Shown: positions 9,051-15,624 of the stretch, one piece after another
Layout: every line of letters begins with the position of its first letter
Position numbering within the stretch: position 1 is the stretch's first letter
Source of the DNA: Streptomyces purpureus
Lineage (GTDB): Bacteria; Actinomycetota; Actinomycetes; Streptomycetales; Streptomycetaceae
Length of the DNA: 50,910 nucleotides
Assembly (NCBI RefSeq): GCF_014648195.1
Contig: NZ_BMQQ01000010.1
Span: forward strand, 177,370-228,279
Direction: 5' to 3'
The notes under the pieces: generated by a model
What the model was told of the DNA's origin: nothing
What the model saw: only the letters and a program-made list of their open reading frames with translations
The model's database searches: none
Position numbers and translations under genes: made by a program

Positions 9051-10388
9051 TCAGGCCCGCGGGCGGCCCATCGCCCGGTACGTCCAGCCCGCCTCGCGCC
9101 AGCGCACGCCGTCCAGGGCGTTGCGCCCGTCCAGGACCACCGGCGACGCCACGACCTCGCACAGCTCCGCCGGGTCCAGCTCGCGGAACTCGCGCCACTC
9201 CGTCAGGTGCAGCACGATGTCCGCGCCCCGTACGGCGTCCAGGGCCGTGTCGGCGTAGCCGAGCGTCGGGAAGAGGCGGCGGGCGTTGTCCATGCCCTTC
9301 GGGTCGTAGACCGTGACCTGGCCGCCCTGGAGGTGGATCTGGCCGGCCACGTTCAGCGCGGGCGAGTCCCGTACGTCGTCCGAGTCGGGCTTGAACGTCG
9401 CGCCGAGCACCGCCACCCGCGTGCCCAGGAAGGAGCCGTTGCCGAGCGCCTCCCGCGCCATCTCGACCATCTGGCCGCGGCGCCGCATGTTGATGGAGTC
9501 GATCTCCCGCAGGAAGGTCAGCGCCTGGTCCACGCCCAGCTCACCGGCGCGCGCCATGAACGCCCGGATGTCCTTCGGCAGGCATCCGCCGCCGAAGCCG
9601 ATACCGGCCCGCAGGAACTTCGACCCGATCCGCTCGTCGTACCCGATCGCCTCCGCCAGCTTCGCCACATCACCACCGGCGGCCTCGCAGACCTCCGCCA
9701 TCGCGTTGATGAAGGAGATCTTGGTGGCGAGGAAGGAGTTGGCGGAGGTCTTCACCAGCTCCGCCGTCGGGAAGTCCGTCACGACGAACGGCGACCCTTC
9801 CCCGACCGGCACCGCGTACACCTCGCGCAGCAGCTTCTCCGCCCGCTCGCTGGCGGTTCCGACGACGATCCGGTCCGGGTGCAGGGTGTCCTGGACGGCG
9901 AAGCCCTCGCGCAGGAACTCCGGGTTCCAGGCGAGCTCCACACCCTCGGCAGCCCGCTCGGCGAGGAGCGCGGCGAGCCGCTCGGCCGAGCCGACCGGCA
10001 CGGTCGACTTGCCGACGACCAGCGCGCCGTCGCGCAGCACCGGCGCGAGCGAGGCGAAGGCGGAGTCGACGTACGACATGTCGCAGGCGTACTCACCGTG
10101 CTTCTGCGGCGTGTTCACACAGACGAAGTGGATGTCGCCGAAGGCGCCGACCTCCTCCCAGGAGGTGGTGAAGCGCAGGCGTCCCGTCGAGCCCTCGATC
10201 CCCGCGACGTGCTTGGCGAGCAGCTCCTCCAGGCCGGGCTCGAACATCGGGACCCGGCCCGAGGCCAGCATCTCGATCTTCTCGGGCACCACGTCGAGGC
10301 CCAGCACCTCGAAGCCCAGTTCCGCCATGGCCGCTGCGTGCGTGGCGCCGAGGTAACCGGTGCCGATCACGGTGATCTTCAGGGCCAT
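9051..10388 (-). CDS. UDP-glucose 6-dehydrogenase
   Basis: The 445-residue enzyme oxidises UDP-glucose to UDP-glucuronate with two NAD+. It has an N-terminal Rossmann motif GTGYLG at residues 9-14 and a lysine at 213 in the central helix (ELVKTSANSFLATK). The catalytic cysteine is at about 269 in GFGGGCLPKD. A C-terminal UDP-binding domain begins near GATFKPDSDDVRDSP. All key residues are present. It is divergent from the acyl-CoA dehydrogenase gene, with 176 bp between them. UDP-glucuronate is a precursor for acidic envelope sugars, which suits the nearby glycosyltransferase and LCP genes. UDP-mannose or UDP-ManNAc dehydrogenase activity cannot be ruled out from sequence alone, but the UDP-glucose assignment fits best. 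Confidence 0.9.
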   Translation of the reverse strand: MALKITVIGTGYLGATHAAAMAELGFEVLGLDVVPEKIEMLASGRVPMFEPGLEELLAKHVAGIEGSTGRLRFTTSWEEVGAFGDIHFVCVNTPQKHGEYACDMSYVDSAFASLAPVLRDGALVVGKSTVPVGSAERLAALLAERAAEGVELAWNPEFLREGFAVQDTLHPDRIVVGTASERAEKLLREVYAVPVGEGSPFVVTDFPTAELVKTSANSFLATKISFINAMAEVCEAAGGDVAKLAEAIGYDERIGSKFLRAGIGFGGGCLPKDIRAFMARAGELGVDQALTFLREIDSINMRRRGQMVEMAREALGNGSFLGTRVAVLGATFKPDSDDVRDSPALNVAGQIHLQGGQVTVYDPKGMDNARRLFPTLGYADTALDAVRGADIVLHLTEWREFRELDPAELCEVVASPVVLDGRNALDGVRWREAGWTYRAMGRPRA

Positions 10389-10527
10389 GCGGTGCTCCAG
10401 GGGGTACGGGGGAGGAGTGCGCGGACGAGCATAGTCGGGCGCTGAGCGGGGCAGATCAGGCGCGGGCGGCGGCTGTCAGCAAGCTCACGTATGCCTGGCG
10501 CACCGGAGCCCACTAAAATTTGGGTTA

Positions 10528-10543
10528 CTTAACGGTAGTTAGC
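10528..10543. promoter_or_regulatory. AT-rich imperfect dyad upstream of acyl-CoA dehydrogenase
   Basis: CTTAACGGTAGTTAGC is an imperfect inverted repeat within the only AT-rich patch of the 176-bp divergent gap, about 22 bases before the acyl-CoA dehydrogenase start. It may be a TetR-type operator or contain a -10 element. Assignment is tentative. Confidence 0.35.
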
Positions 10544-10564
10544 GTCTTTGGGGAGTGAGAGACC

Positions 10565-11722
10565 TTGGCGGGTTCCGCTGATTTCGACCTGTACCGCCCG
10601 TCCGAAGAGCACGACATGCTCCGGGACACCGTCCGCTCGCTCGCCGAGGCCAAGATCCTTCCGTACGCCGCCGCGGTGGACGAGGAGGCCCGCTTCCCGC
10701 AGGAGGCGCTGGACGCGCTGGTCTCCTCCGACCTGCATGCCGTCCACGTCCCGGAGAACTACGGCGGCGCCGGCGCCGACGCCCTCGCCACGGTCATCGT
10801 GATCGAGGAGGTGGCCCGCGTCTGCGCGTCCTCCTCCCTGATCCCGGCCGTGAACAAGCTCGGCTCCCTGCCCGTGATCCTCTCCGGCTCCGAGGAGCTG
10901 AAGAAGAAGTACCTGGGGCCGCTCGCCAAGGGCGACGCGATGTTCTCGTACTGCCTCTCCGAGCCGGACGCGGGCTCCGACGCCGCCGGCATGAAGACGA
11001 AGGCCGTCCGTGACGGCGACTTCTGGGTGCTCAACGGCGTCAAGCGGTGGATCACCAACGCCGGCGTCTCCGAGTACTACACGGTCATGGCCGTGACCGA
11101 CCCGGAGAAGCGCTCGAAGGGCATCTCCGCCTTCGTCGTGGAGAAGGGCGACGAGGGCGTTTCCTTCGGCGCGCCCGAGAAGAAGCTCGGCATCAAGGGC
11201 TCGCCGACCCGCGAGGTCTACCTCGACAACGTCCGCATCCCCGCCGACCGCATGATAGGCGCGGAGGGCACCGGCTTCGCCACGGCGATGAAGACCCTGG
11301 ACCACACCCGCATCACCATCGCGGCCCAAGCCCTCGGTATCGCGCAGGGCGCCCTCGACTACGCCAAGGGCTACGTCCAGGAGCGCAAGCAGTTCGGCAA
11401 GCCGATCGCCGACTTCCAGGGCGTCCAGTTCATGCTCGCCGACATGGCGATGAAGCTGGAGGCCGCCCGCCAGCTCACGTACTCGGCCGCCGCCAAGTCG
11501 GAGCGCGTCGACGGCGACCTCACCTTCTTCGGCGCCGCGGCCAAGTGCTTCGCCTCCGACGTCGCCATGGAGATCACCACGGACGCCGTCCAGCTGCTCG
11601 GCGGCTACGGCTACACCCGTGACTACCCGGTCGAGCGCATGATGCGCGACGCCAAGATCACCCAGATCTACGAGGGCACGAACCAGGTCCAGCGCATCGT
11701 CATGGCGCGCAACCTGCCGTAG
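10565..11722 (+). CDS. Acyl-CoA dehydrogenase (fadE25-type)
   Basis: The 385-residue flavoprotein catalyses alpha,beta-dehydrogenation of acyl-CoA thioesters and passes electrons to ETF. It has the family blocks CLSEPDAGSD, WITNAG, ERKQFGKPI and LLGGYGYTRDYPVERMMRDAKI. The catalytic Glu is E370 in IYEGTNQVQR. The start is a TTG at 10565 behind GGGGAGTGAG; no ATG or GTG fits better. The final 63 bases of coding sequence before the last stop base (11659-11721) are repeated at 15510-15572 as the boundary of an integrated element. The last ~21 codons are therefore probably element-derived, with the protein unchanged apart from a synonymous base. The gene remains intact. A homolog next to purE and envelope genes is also known in mycobacteria. 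Confidence 0.94.
   Translation: MAGSADFDLYRPSEEHDMLRDTVRSLAEAKILPYAAAVDEEARFPQEALDALVSSDLHAVHVPENYGGAGADALATVIVIEEVARVCASSSLIPAVNKLGSLPVILSGSEELKKKYLGPLAKGDAMFSYCLSEPDAGSDAAGMKTKAVRDGDFWVLNGVKRWITNAGVSEYYTVMAVTDPEKRSKGISAFVVEKGDEGVSFGAPEKKLGIKGSPTREVYLDNVRIPADRMIGAEGTGFATAMKTLDHTRITIAAQALGIAQGALDYAKGYVQERKQFGKPIADFQGVQFMLADMAMKLEAARQLTYSAAAKSERVDGDLTFFGAAAKCFASDVAMEITTDAVQLLGGYGYTRDYPVERMMRDAKITQIYEGTNQVQRIVMARNLP
11659..11721 (+). repeat. Left attachment-site copy (attL-like), within the acd 3' end
   Basis: This copy is identical to 15510-15572 except C/T at 11671 versus 15522 (synonymous Tyr codon). The 50 bases 11672-11721 are a perfect match. It forms the present 3' end of the functional acd gene. 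Short repeats nearby, GCAGGTCAGC at 11733 and AATCCTGGG at 11829, recur near the right copy and may be integrase arm sites. Confidence 0.85.
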
Positions 11723-11878
11723 CTGGCTTTCCGCAGGTCAGCCGCCGTCTCGGATGATCGGGGGGCGGGCGGTCGGCTTCCGGTCCGTTCGAGCCCGTTC
11801 CGGCCCTTCCTGGGCGTCATGCTGGGGAAATCCTGGGCGGAACCTGGGCTGAAAACGGTGCTGAGCTGCAAAAACGAC

Positions 11879-11907
11879 AAGGCCCCCGGCGTAATGCCGG
11901 GGGCCTT
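11879..11907. terminator. Hairpin terminator at the element's left end
   Basis: A perfect 12-bp stem (AAGGCCCCCGGC paired with its complement) with loop GTAAT lies 15 bp past the integrase stub stop on the minus strand and about 160 bp past acd on the plus strand. It can stop transcripts from both sides. Confidence 0.8.
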
Positions 11908-11921
11908 CCGTATGGGCTGGG

Positions 11922-12098
11922 TCAGGCGACTTCGGCCCGCTCGGTGGGGTCGTCCACGCCGAGGGTCAGCATGGTTGCGATGGCTGCACGTCCGCGCTGC
12001 TCGGCCCCTTCGAAGATGTAGTGATAGTGCTCCCGGAGCACGTCCGTGCTGCTGTGCCCCATCCAGTTGGCCACGTCGTTCTCAGGGACGCCCGTTCG
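11922..12098 (-). pseudogene. C-terminal remnant of a tyrosine-type integrase
   Basis: Translated on the minus strand, about 58 residues resemble the end of phage/AICE integrases: TGVPENDVANWMGHSS, then LREHYHYIFEG, then an Ala/Arg-rich tail and TGA. The GH of WMGHSS and a Tyr of HYHYI correspond to the last His and the nucleophilic Tyr of the R-H-R-Y catalytic set. An in-frame stop lies a few codons upstream of the homology and there is no start. The N-terminal and central domains, with the other catalytic residues, are absent. The break coincides with the 3' end of the neighbouring 155-residue gene. It lies next to attL, as functional integrase genes usually do, which supports its origin. 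Confidence 0.85.
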
Positions 12099-12099
12099 A

Positions 12100-12567
12100 C
12101 TACCTCAGCGGGCACGGCAGTTCGGGGCTGGAACGGTTCGGGGAACAGGTCACCAGGGCGACCGAATGGAAGACGGTTCCGTTCAGGTAGTGCCCCAGGG
12201 ACACGTCCCCACCCCAGGTCAGCCGTTCCACTGCAGCCTTGACCAGAAGGACCAGCCGAGTCACCTCCCGATCCGCCTCCACTGCGAATCGTGGTGCGAA
12301 CTCCGCCAGCTGGAGGCCGAGCCACTCCCCAGCTTCCTTCGGTTCCTTCCATGTGCTCCGCACCATGGAGGCCGGTTTCATCAGCCAGTGAGCCGTCTGA
12401 ATCGGAGGAACGCCCGTTGCCGGGAAGTCGGCCACCGCATTGCGGTAGCGCTCCCTCAACGCCTCGTCGATTCCCACGGGCGGAGCGTGCTCCGGCGGCG
12501 GTCGCCGGACGCTCTCGTTGTCGAACGCCTTCTTCTCTCCGACCCATGCGTAACCGTGGTGGTGCAC
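12100..12567 (-). CDS. Conserved hypothetical protein of the integrated element
   Basis: The 155-residue protein has no domain I recognise. It begins with a His-rich start (GTG at 12567, GGAG ribosome site) and a Pro-rich segment (VRRPPPEHAPPVG). A helical middle region follows, with a charged W-K-E-P-K-E-A-G-E-W patch, and the end is Cys/Pro-containing. Its stop lies at the exact edge of the integrase remnant, so the last residues could derive from the deletion junction. Third-position GC is lower than in the flanking chromosomal genes. A terminator at 12592-12627 separates it from the DUF397 gene upstream, so it may have its own promoter or be expressed by read-through. Confidence 0.55.
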   Translation of the reverse strand: MHHHGYAWVGEKKAFDNESVRRPPPEHAPPVGIDEALRERYRNAVADFPATGVPPIQTAHWLMKPASMVRSTWKEPKEAGEWLGLQLAEFAPRFAVEADREVTRLVLLVKAAVERLTWGGDVSLGHYLNGTVFHSVALVTCSPNRSSPELPCPLR

Positions 12568-12591
12568 TGCCGCTCCGTTTCGGGGAATGGC

Positions 12592-12627
12592 GACGGCCCC
12601 GCCCGTCGGCGTGTGGGCGGGGCCGTC
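12592..12627 (-). terminator. Hairpin terminator after the DUF397 gene
   Basis: A perfect 13-bp GC-rich stem (12592-12604 with 12615-12627) with a 10-base loop lies 20 bp beyond the DUF397 stop on the minus strand and 25 bp before the next minus-strand start. Confidence 0.75.
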
Positions 12628-12647
12628 AGTCAGGTGGTGCTCAGGGA

Positions 12648-12872
12648 TCAGGCGGAGAGGTCGAACCGCGCGGGGTCGATGCCCGCCGCGTCCAGCTCCG
12701 CCGTGGTGAACCGCAGCGGCTCGGCGTCCGGCCGCTTGCTGTCACCCATGGCCCACGCGTCCGGGCCGATCTTGGCGAGGGTCACGCATGCCTCGCCGTC
12801 CGGGTGCGTGCTGCCTCCGCATGCCTTCGAGAACTCGGCTCCCTCGATGGAGAGCCCGTACAGGTCGGTCAT
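12648..12872 (-). CDS. DUF397 domain protein
   Basis: The 74-residue protein matches the DUF397 pattern: an N-terminal hydrophobic/acidic strand (LYGLSIEGAEFSK) and a C-G-G-x-x-H-P-x-G-E-A-C-V block. It then has A-x-G-D-S-K-R-P-D and a terminal helix (TTAELDAAGIDPARF). These small actinobacterial proteins are usually encoded beside an XRE/DUF5753 regulator, in abaA/whiJ-like loci. They are thought to modulate or antagonise that regulator. Here the regulator lies about 0.8 kb upstream on the same strand with two small genes between. The start ATG follows AGGAAGG. The gap 12873-13148 upstream contains no gene I can support. Confidence 0.85.
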   Translation of the reverse strand: MTDLYGLSIEGAEFSKACGGSTHPDGEACVTLAKIGPDAWAMGDSKRPDAEPLRFTTAELDAAGIDPARFDLSA

Positions 12873-13148
12873 CGTCGTGCCTTCCTGATCTGCCGTACGG
12901 CCGAACAGAGCCGGCCGTCCCCCGCCCGCGACGGACGGAAGTCCCGAATGGGTGCTTCGGCTTCCCCAGGTCCGAAGCGGTTGCCCTCACCGCCCAGGGC
13001 GGCACCCCCAGTCAAGGGGCGGACCGGGCCGGAGCCTGGGCACGTCAACCCAGACGAGACACGTCCTGTCTCTGCTCAACGGCTTGTCGATCGGGGGACT
13101 ACCTGCCGCCCGCCGGGAGGGCGGCGGTAACAGGATTCTGTGATCGGC

Positions 13149-13367
13149 TCAGGGAGCCGATGGCACCCGCAGCGCCTCTGCGATCTGTTCGACCGCATCA
13201 GCGCGGATCATGCCCAGGTGCACGTACGCATGCCCGATGTGCGTCACCACGGGCCGGACGCTGCACCAGGCGCTCTCCGGTACGCCCAGGGCAGCGAGTG
13301 CCGCGCGTATGGACTCCGCCGCATCCGTGGCCTGAGTTCTCGCATCTCTCCACGTCTGCATGTCCAT
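13149..13367 (-). CDS. Conserved small hypothetical protein
   Basis: The 72-residue protein starts MDMQTWRDAR and is mainly helical, with the central block VRPVVTHIGHAYVHLGM. The family has no function I know, but similar small proteins accompany XRE/DUF397 modules in Streptomyces (recollection, not checked). Its ATG overlaps the stop of the frameshifted gene just upstream as TGATG, so the two were translationally coupled. Alternative starts are absent and the frame has good codon bias. The upstream partner's frameshift could reduce its translation. Confidence 0.6.
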   Translation of the reverse strand: MDMQTWRDARTQATDAAESIRAALAALGVPESAWCSVRPVVTHIGHAYVHLGMIRADAVEQIAEALRVPSAP

Positions 13368-13566
13368 CAGTGCCCGGTCCCGTGCATCCGGAGCAGGATG
13401 TTGCAGTCCGCCACCGTCGTACCGTCGCCCTCCACCCCGCTGCCTTCCGAAGCCGGCCCAGCCGCCCGCACTCGGGGCAACCCGGCACGGGACGAGGCCG
13501 GGGCCGCTCCGCCCGCATAGGCAGCACCAGCGGCTCTTCCTGCCACCGATTCGGTTCCGTCTTCAT
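13367..13566 (-). pseudogene. Frameshifted small conserved gene
   Basis: The first part, from ATG at 13566 behind GGGAGGG, reads MKTEPNRWQEEPLVLPMRAE and continues through a Cys pair (GCPECGRL) to about 13440. After this the frame becomes nonsense and would overrun the next gene. From about 13437 a different frame reads GVEGDGTTVADCNILLRMH and ends at a TGA that overlaps the next gene's ATG. The halves look like one short protein of about 65 residues joined by a one-base loss (or two-base gain) in a run of G bases. It could also be a sequencing error. A Cys-x-x-Cys start and a D-C-N-x-L-L-R end recur in small Streptomyces proteins of this type. Function unknown. Confidence 0.6.
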
Positions 13567-13663
13567 GACGCCGCGCCCTCCCGATCGCCTCCGAGGTCGA
13601 TGGAATGACCCTAGAAACCGAGGAACGGAGCAGGCCACGGTCTTGCACGAGCTTGCATACGAA

Positions 13664-14512
13664 CTAACCGAGGGAGGTGATCGCATCCGAGATCAGAGCC
13701 CGGGCGGGTGCACCGTAGACAGCGAGCTTGGACAGCTCTGAGAACGCCTTGGCGTACGTGGCAACCTCGCTGGGCGCCGTGACGTTCACTGCGGCCGTGA
13801 GCAGCTCCACGCTCGCTTGGCGGCCGTCGAAGAGATAGAAGGCTTCCAAGGGCCAGACAAGCCGCTGGGCCGTGAAAGGGATTACCCCGAGGCTCACGTT
13901 CGGAAGCGCCATGACAGCCAACAGGTAGCCGAGCTGTCCAGCCATGGCGGCAGCGTCGCCGATGCGATAGCGGAGCACCGTCTCTTCCAACAGGAGAGCG
14001 AAGCGGTGGTTGCCGTCATGGAGCACGCGTGAGCGTTCGATTCGGGATGCTGCCGCCGTCTGCGAGTCGTCAGGGGTACCTTGAAAGGCGGCAATGGTCG
14101 ATAGCAAAGCTGCCGCGTACGCCTCGGTCTGGAGCATGCCCGGCACTACGTTCGAGCAGTACACGCGGAAGTGGCGCGTCTGCTCGTAAAGAGGGACAAC
14201 CTCCTCCTGCGCCCGGCGCATGCCGTGTCGGTGCAGCTTTTGCCAGTGGACGTACATCTGGTCGGCTTGGCGGTTCGCCGCGATCAGGTCGTCTGTCTGG
14301 TCCTCTGCTCCGCACGCTTTGCACCAGGCGCGGATGTCGGCGGCCGACGCCGGGGTCTTGGCCCGCTCAATGCGGGACGACTTCGCGGGACTCCAGCCGC
14401 ACCGAAGAGCCAACTCATGCCCAGTCAGCTCCGCGTCTTTGCGTAGGCCCCCGAGACGGGCGGCGATGGCTTCACGGGCGGCCTGGGCGCTGGACGAGGG
14501 GGACGCAGACAT
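13664..14512 (-). CDS. XRE-family regulator with DUF5753 domain
   Basis: The 282-residue protein has an N-terminal helix-turn-helix at about residues 15-70 (LGGLRKDAELTGHELALRCG, then W-S-P-A-K-S-S-R-I-E). The rest is a DUF5753 domain of ~180 residues, marked by R-x-Y-x-x-x-V-V-P-G-M-L-Q-T-E-x-Y near the start and V-x-P-F beyond the middle. Such proteins are called Scr1-type or WhiJ-like and are paired with DUF397 partners. A DUF397 gene lies downstream in the same orientation. A DUF6879 gene lies 26 bp upstream, so the group is probably one transcript from the promoter near 15371. DNA binding and autoregulation are likely; targets outside the element are not predictable. Confidence 0.9.
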   Translation of the reverse strand: MSASPSSSAQAAREAIAARLGGLRKDAELTGHELALRCGWSPAKSSRIERAKTPASAADIRAWCKACGAEDQTDDLIAANRQADQMYVHWQKLHRHGMRRAQEEVVPLYEQTRHFRVYCSNVVPGMLQTEAYAAALLSTIAAFQGTPDDSQTAAASRIERSRVLHDGNHRFALLLEETVLRYRIGDAAAMAGQLGYLLAVMALPNVSLGVIPFTAQRLVWPLEAFYLFDGRQASVELLTAAVNVTAPSEVATYAKAFSELSKLAVYGAPARALISDAITSLG

Positions 14513-14538
14513 GAGTGGGCTCTTCGTTTTCCGTCAGG

Positions 14539-15069
14539 TCAGACCGTGTACTTCTCGTGCGGGATGCCATGCTCCCAGACTGCCTCGAATGCAGCCGAGG
14601 CCAGTCGTGCCACGGCGGGTTCGGAACGAACCTCCCAGCCAGGCTCGGACCAGTTCCCATCCCCGGAGAAATGGTTGAAGAGCACGATCTCTCCGTCGAA
14701 CACCCAGCAGTCGTTTCCGGGAAGCGCGATGTCCGAAGCCTGCCGCCTGGGCAGCCAGCGGACCTGCTCCCCGGCGTGGAGGTTGACCACGGTGCCGGCG
14801 TGCTCGTACCGGATGTAATCCGTCACCGGTTCTGATACGACGCGGGCACGGCGGACGACCACGCCTCGGGTCACCGTACTGCGAATCAAATCAACCCACG
14901 GTGCCCAGTAGGTGGACGCCGGGTCGATGTCGCGTTGGCCCGTCCGCTTCCAGGTCTCGAAGTCCTCGGCCTCATCCCCGACGCCGTACGAGTCGCGCAG
15001 CTCCAGGTGCACAGCCGAGTGCTTGGCTGCGGCCAGCAGCTCGTCAAAGCCCGGCTCGTTCTGCGACAT
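14539..15069 (-). CDS. DUF6879 family protein
   Basis: The 176-residue protein begins with a helical, acidic region (LELRDSYGV), then W-V-D-L-I-R, then the typical block VRRARVVSEPVTDYIRYE, and later L-P-G-N-D-C-W-V-F-D. These match the DUF6879 pattern often encoded next to XRE/DUF5753 and DUF397 genes in actinomycetes. No function is established. It overlaps the upstream 85-residue gene by 26 bp and precedes the regulator by 26 bp, so it belongs to the same operon. No membrane segment or signal peptide is visible, so it is probably cytoplasmic. Confidence 0.8.
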   Translation of the reverse strand: MSQNEPGFDELLAAAKHSAVHLELRDSYGVGDEAEDFETWKRTGQRDIDPASTYWAPWVDLIRSTVTRGVVVRRARVVSEPVTDYIRYEHAGTVVNLHAGEQVRWLPRRQASDIALPGNDCWVFDGEIVLFNHFSGDGNWSEPGWEVRSEPAVARLASAAFEAVWEHGIPHEKYTV

Positions 15070-15301
15070 CGCACGCCTTCCTGAGCATCGGCACCATACG
15101 GGCCGGAATCCGGATCACGGCTTCGTGCGGCGGGATGCCCGGAGCGTGCCCGGGAACCTCGAACGCTGCGCACTCCGCCTCCAGCCTCCTGTCTGGCTTC
15201 CAGCCCTGGAGCACCAGCTCTCCCCTCTCCTCGTCCACCCATACGGTGGGGGAGCCCTGCTGCCCGGTGTCTGGATCGATCCCGATGAACCGTAGTGCCA
15301 T
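15044..15301 (-). CDS. Small conserved hypothetical protein, first gene of the element operon
   Basis: The 85-residue protein starts at the ATG at 15301, behind GGAGG with good spacing. An in-frame ATG at 15340 is upstream but lacks a ribosome site. The sequence MALRFIGIDPDTGQQGSP followed by V-W-V-D-E-E and a terminal basic helix is typical of short proteins encoded ahead of DUF6879 in Streptomyces. No known domain. It overlaps the DUF6879 start by 26 bp, so the genes are coupled. The promoter-like sequence at 15343-15371 lies about 40-70 bp upstream. Confidence 0.65.
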   Translation of the reverse strand: MALRFIGIDPDTGQQGSPTVWVDEERGELVLQGWKPDRRLEAECAAFEVPGHAPGIPPHEAVIRIPARMVPMLRKACDVAERAGL

Positions 15302-15342
15302 GACTGCCTCCGGCGTCGAGTGGCTTACGCCAACTTGCACGA

Positions 15343-15371
15343 GCGTCGCCCCTGCACCGCAGGGGTGTCAA
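15343..15371 (-). promoter_or_regulatory. Candidate promoter with overlapping palindrome for the element operon
   Basis: On the minus strand a perfect -35 TTGACA (15371-15366) is directly followed by the dyad CCCCTGCGGTGCAGGGG (15365-15349). A weak -10 (GACGCT) falls 18 bases further. The dyad fills the spacer, so a bound repressor, perhaps the element's XRE protein, would block polymerase. The -10 is poor, so the start site is uncertain. The rest of 15302-15509 shows no gene. Confidence 0.45.
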
Positions 15372-15509
15372 GGGGCCGCCGGAGCCCCCTAGTACGGGTA
15401 GCCGACACCACACCCGGTCTGACCGGGAGACAGACGGGTGATCATGGAGGAATCCTGGGAAGCCCATATGAGGGGTCCCCGTGCAGGTCAGCGTCAGATG
15501 CCCGCGAAG

Positions 15510-15572
15510 CACCCAGATCTATGAGGGCACGAACCAGGTCCAGCGCATCGTCATGGCGCGCAACCTGCCGTA
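15510..15572 (+). repeat. Right attachment-site copy (attR-like): stranded acd 3' end
   Basis: This 63-bp copy carries the last 21 codons of acyl-CoA dehydrogenase and TAA in place of TAG. It is not connected to a coding frame here and is followed 18 bp later by the hairpin that was probably the original acd terminator. It therefore marks the original chromosomal end. GCAGGTCAGC at 15483 and AATCCTGGG at 15451 match short sequences near the left copy. Confidence 0.85.
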
Positions 15573-15590
15573 ACGGCAACTTCGCGAAAA

Positions 15591-15615
15591 GGCCCCCGGC
15601 GCTGTGCCGGGGGCC
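15591..15615. terminator. Hairpin terminator, original acd terminator and end of an LCP gene
   Basis: A perfect 10-bp stem GGCCCCCGGC with loop GCTGT lies between the stranded acd end on the plus strand and the LCP gene stop on the minus strand at 15625. The stem equals the core of the stem at 11879-11907. Confidence 0.8.
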
Positions 15616-15624
15616 ATTTCCGTG

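Larger units (their letters stand above)
11659..15572. mobile_element. Decayed site-specific integrated element in the 3' end of the acyl-CoA dehydrogenase gene
   Basis: Two direct copies of a 63-bp segment (11659-11721 and 15510-15572, one mismatch) bound about 3.85 kb that interrupts the normal link between acd and its own terminator at 15591. Inside, all recognisable genes run on the minus strand. They are the C-terminal stub of a tyrosine recombinase next to the left boundary, then a conserved 155-residue protein, DUF397, a 72-residue protein, a frameshifted small gene, an XRE/DUF5753 regulator, DUF6879 and an 85-residue protein. No replication, transfer or capsid gene remains. The layout suggests an actinomycete integrative element or prophage that has lost most of its core by internal deletion. 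Confidence 0.82.

Noticed and set aside
11819..12190. Plus-strand small ORF at the left end of the element
   Set aside because: It overlaps the terminator hairpin and the integrase stub and has no codon bias or ribosome site.
13198..13500. Continuation of the first frame of the frameshifted gene over the next gene
   Set aside because: After about 13440 the sequence is Arg/Gly/Cys-rich nonsense and would cover the 72-residue gene.
11659..15572. A tRNA gene as the attachment site
   Set aside because: No tRNA-like cloverleaf or TTCGAATC-type T-arm is found at either boundary. The repeated sequence is the acd coding end.
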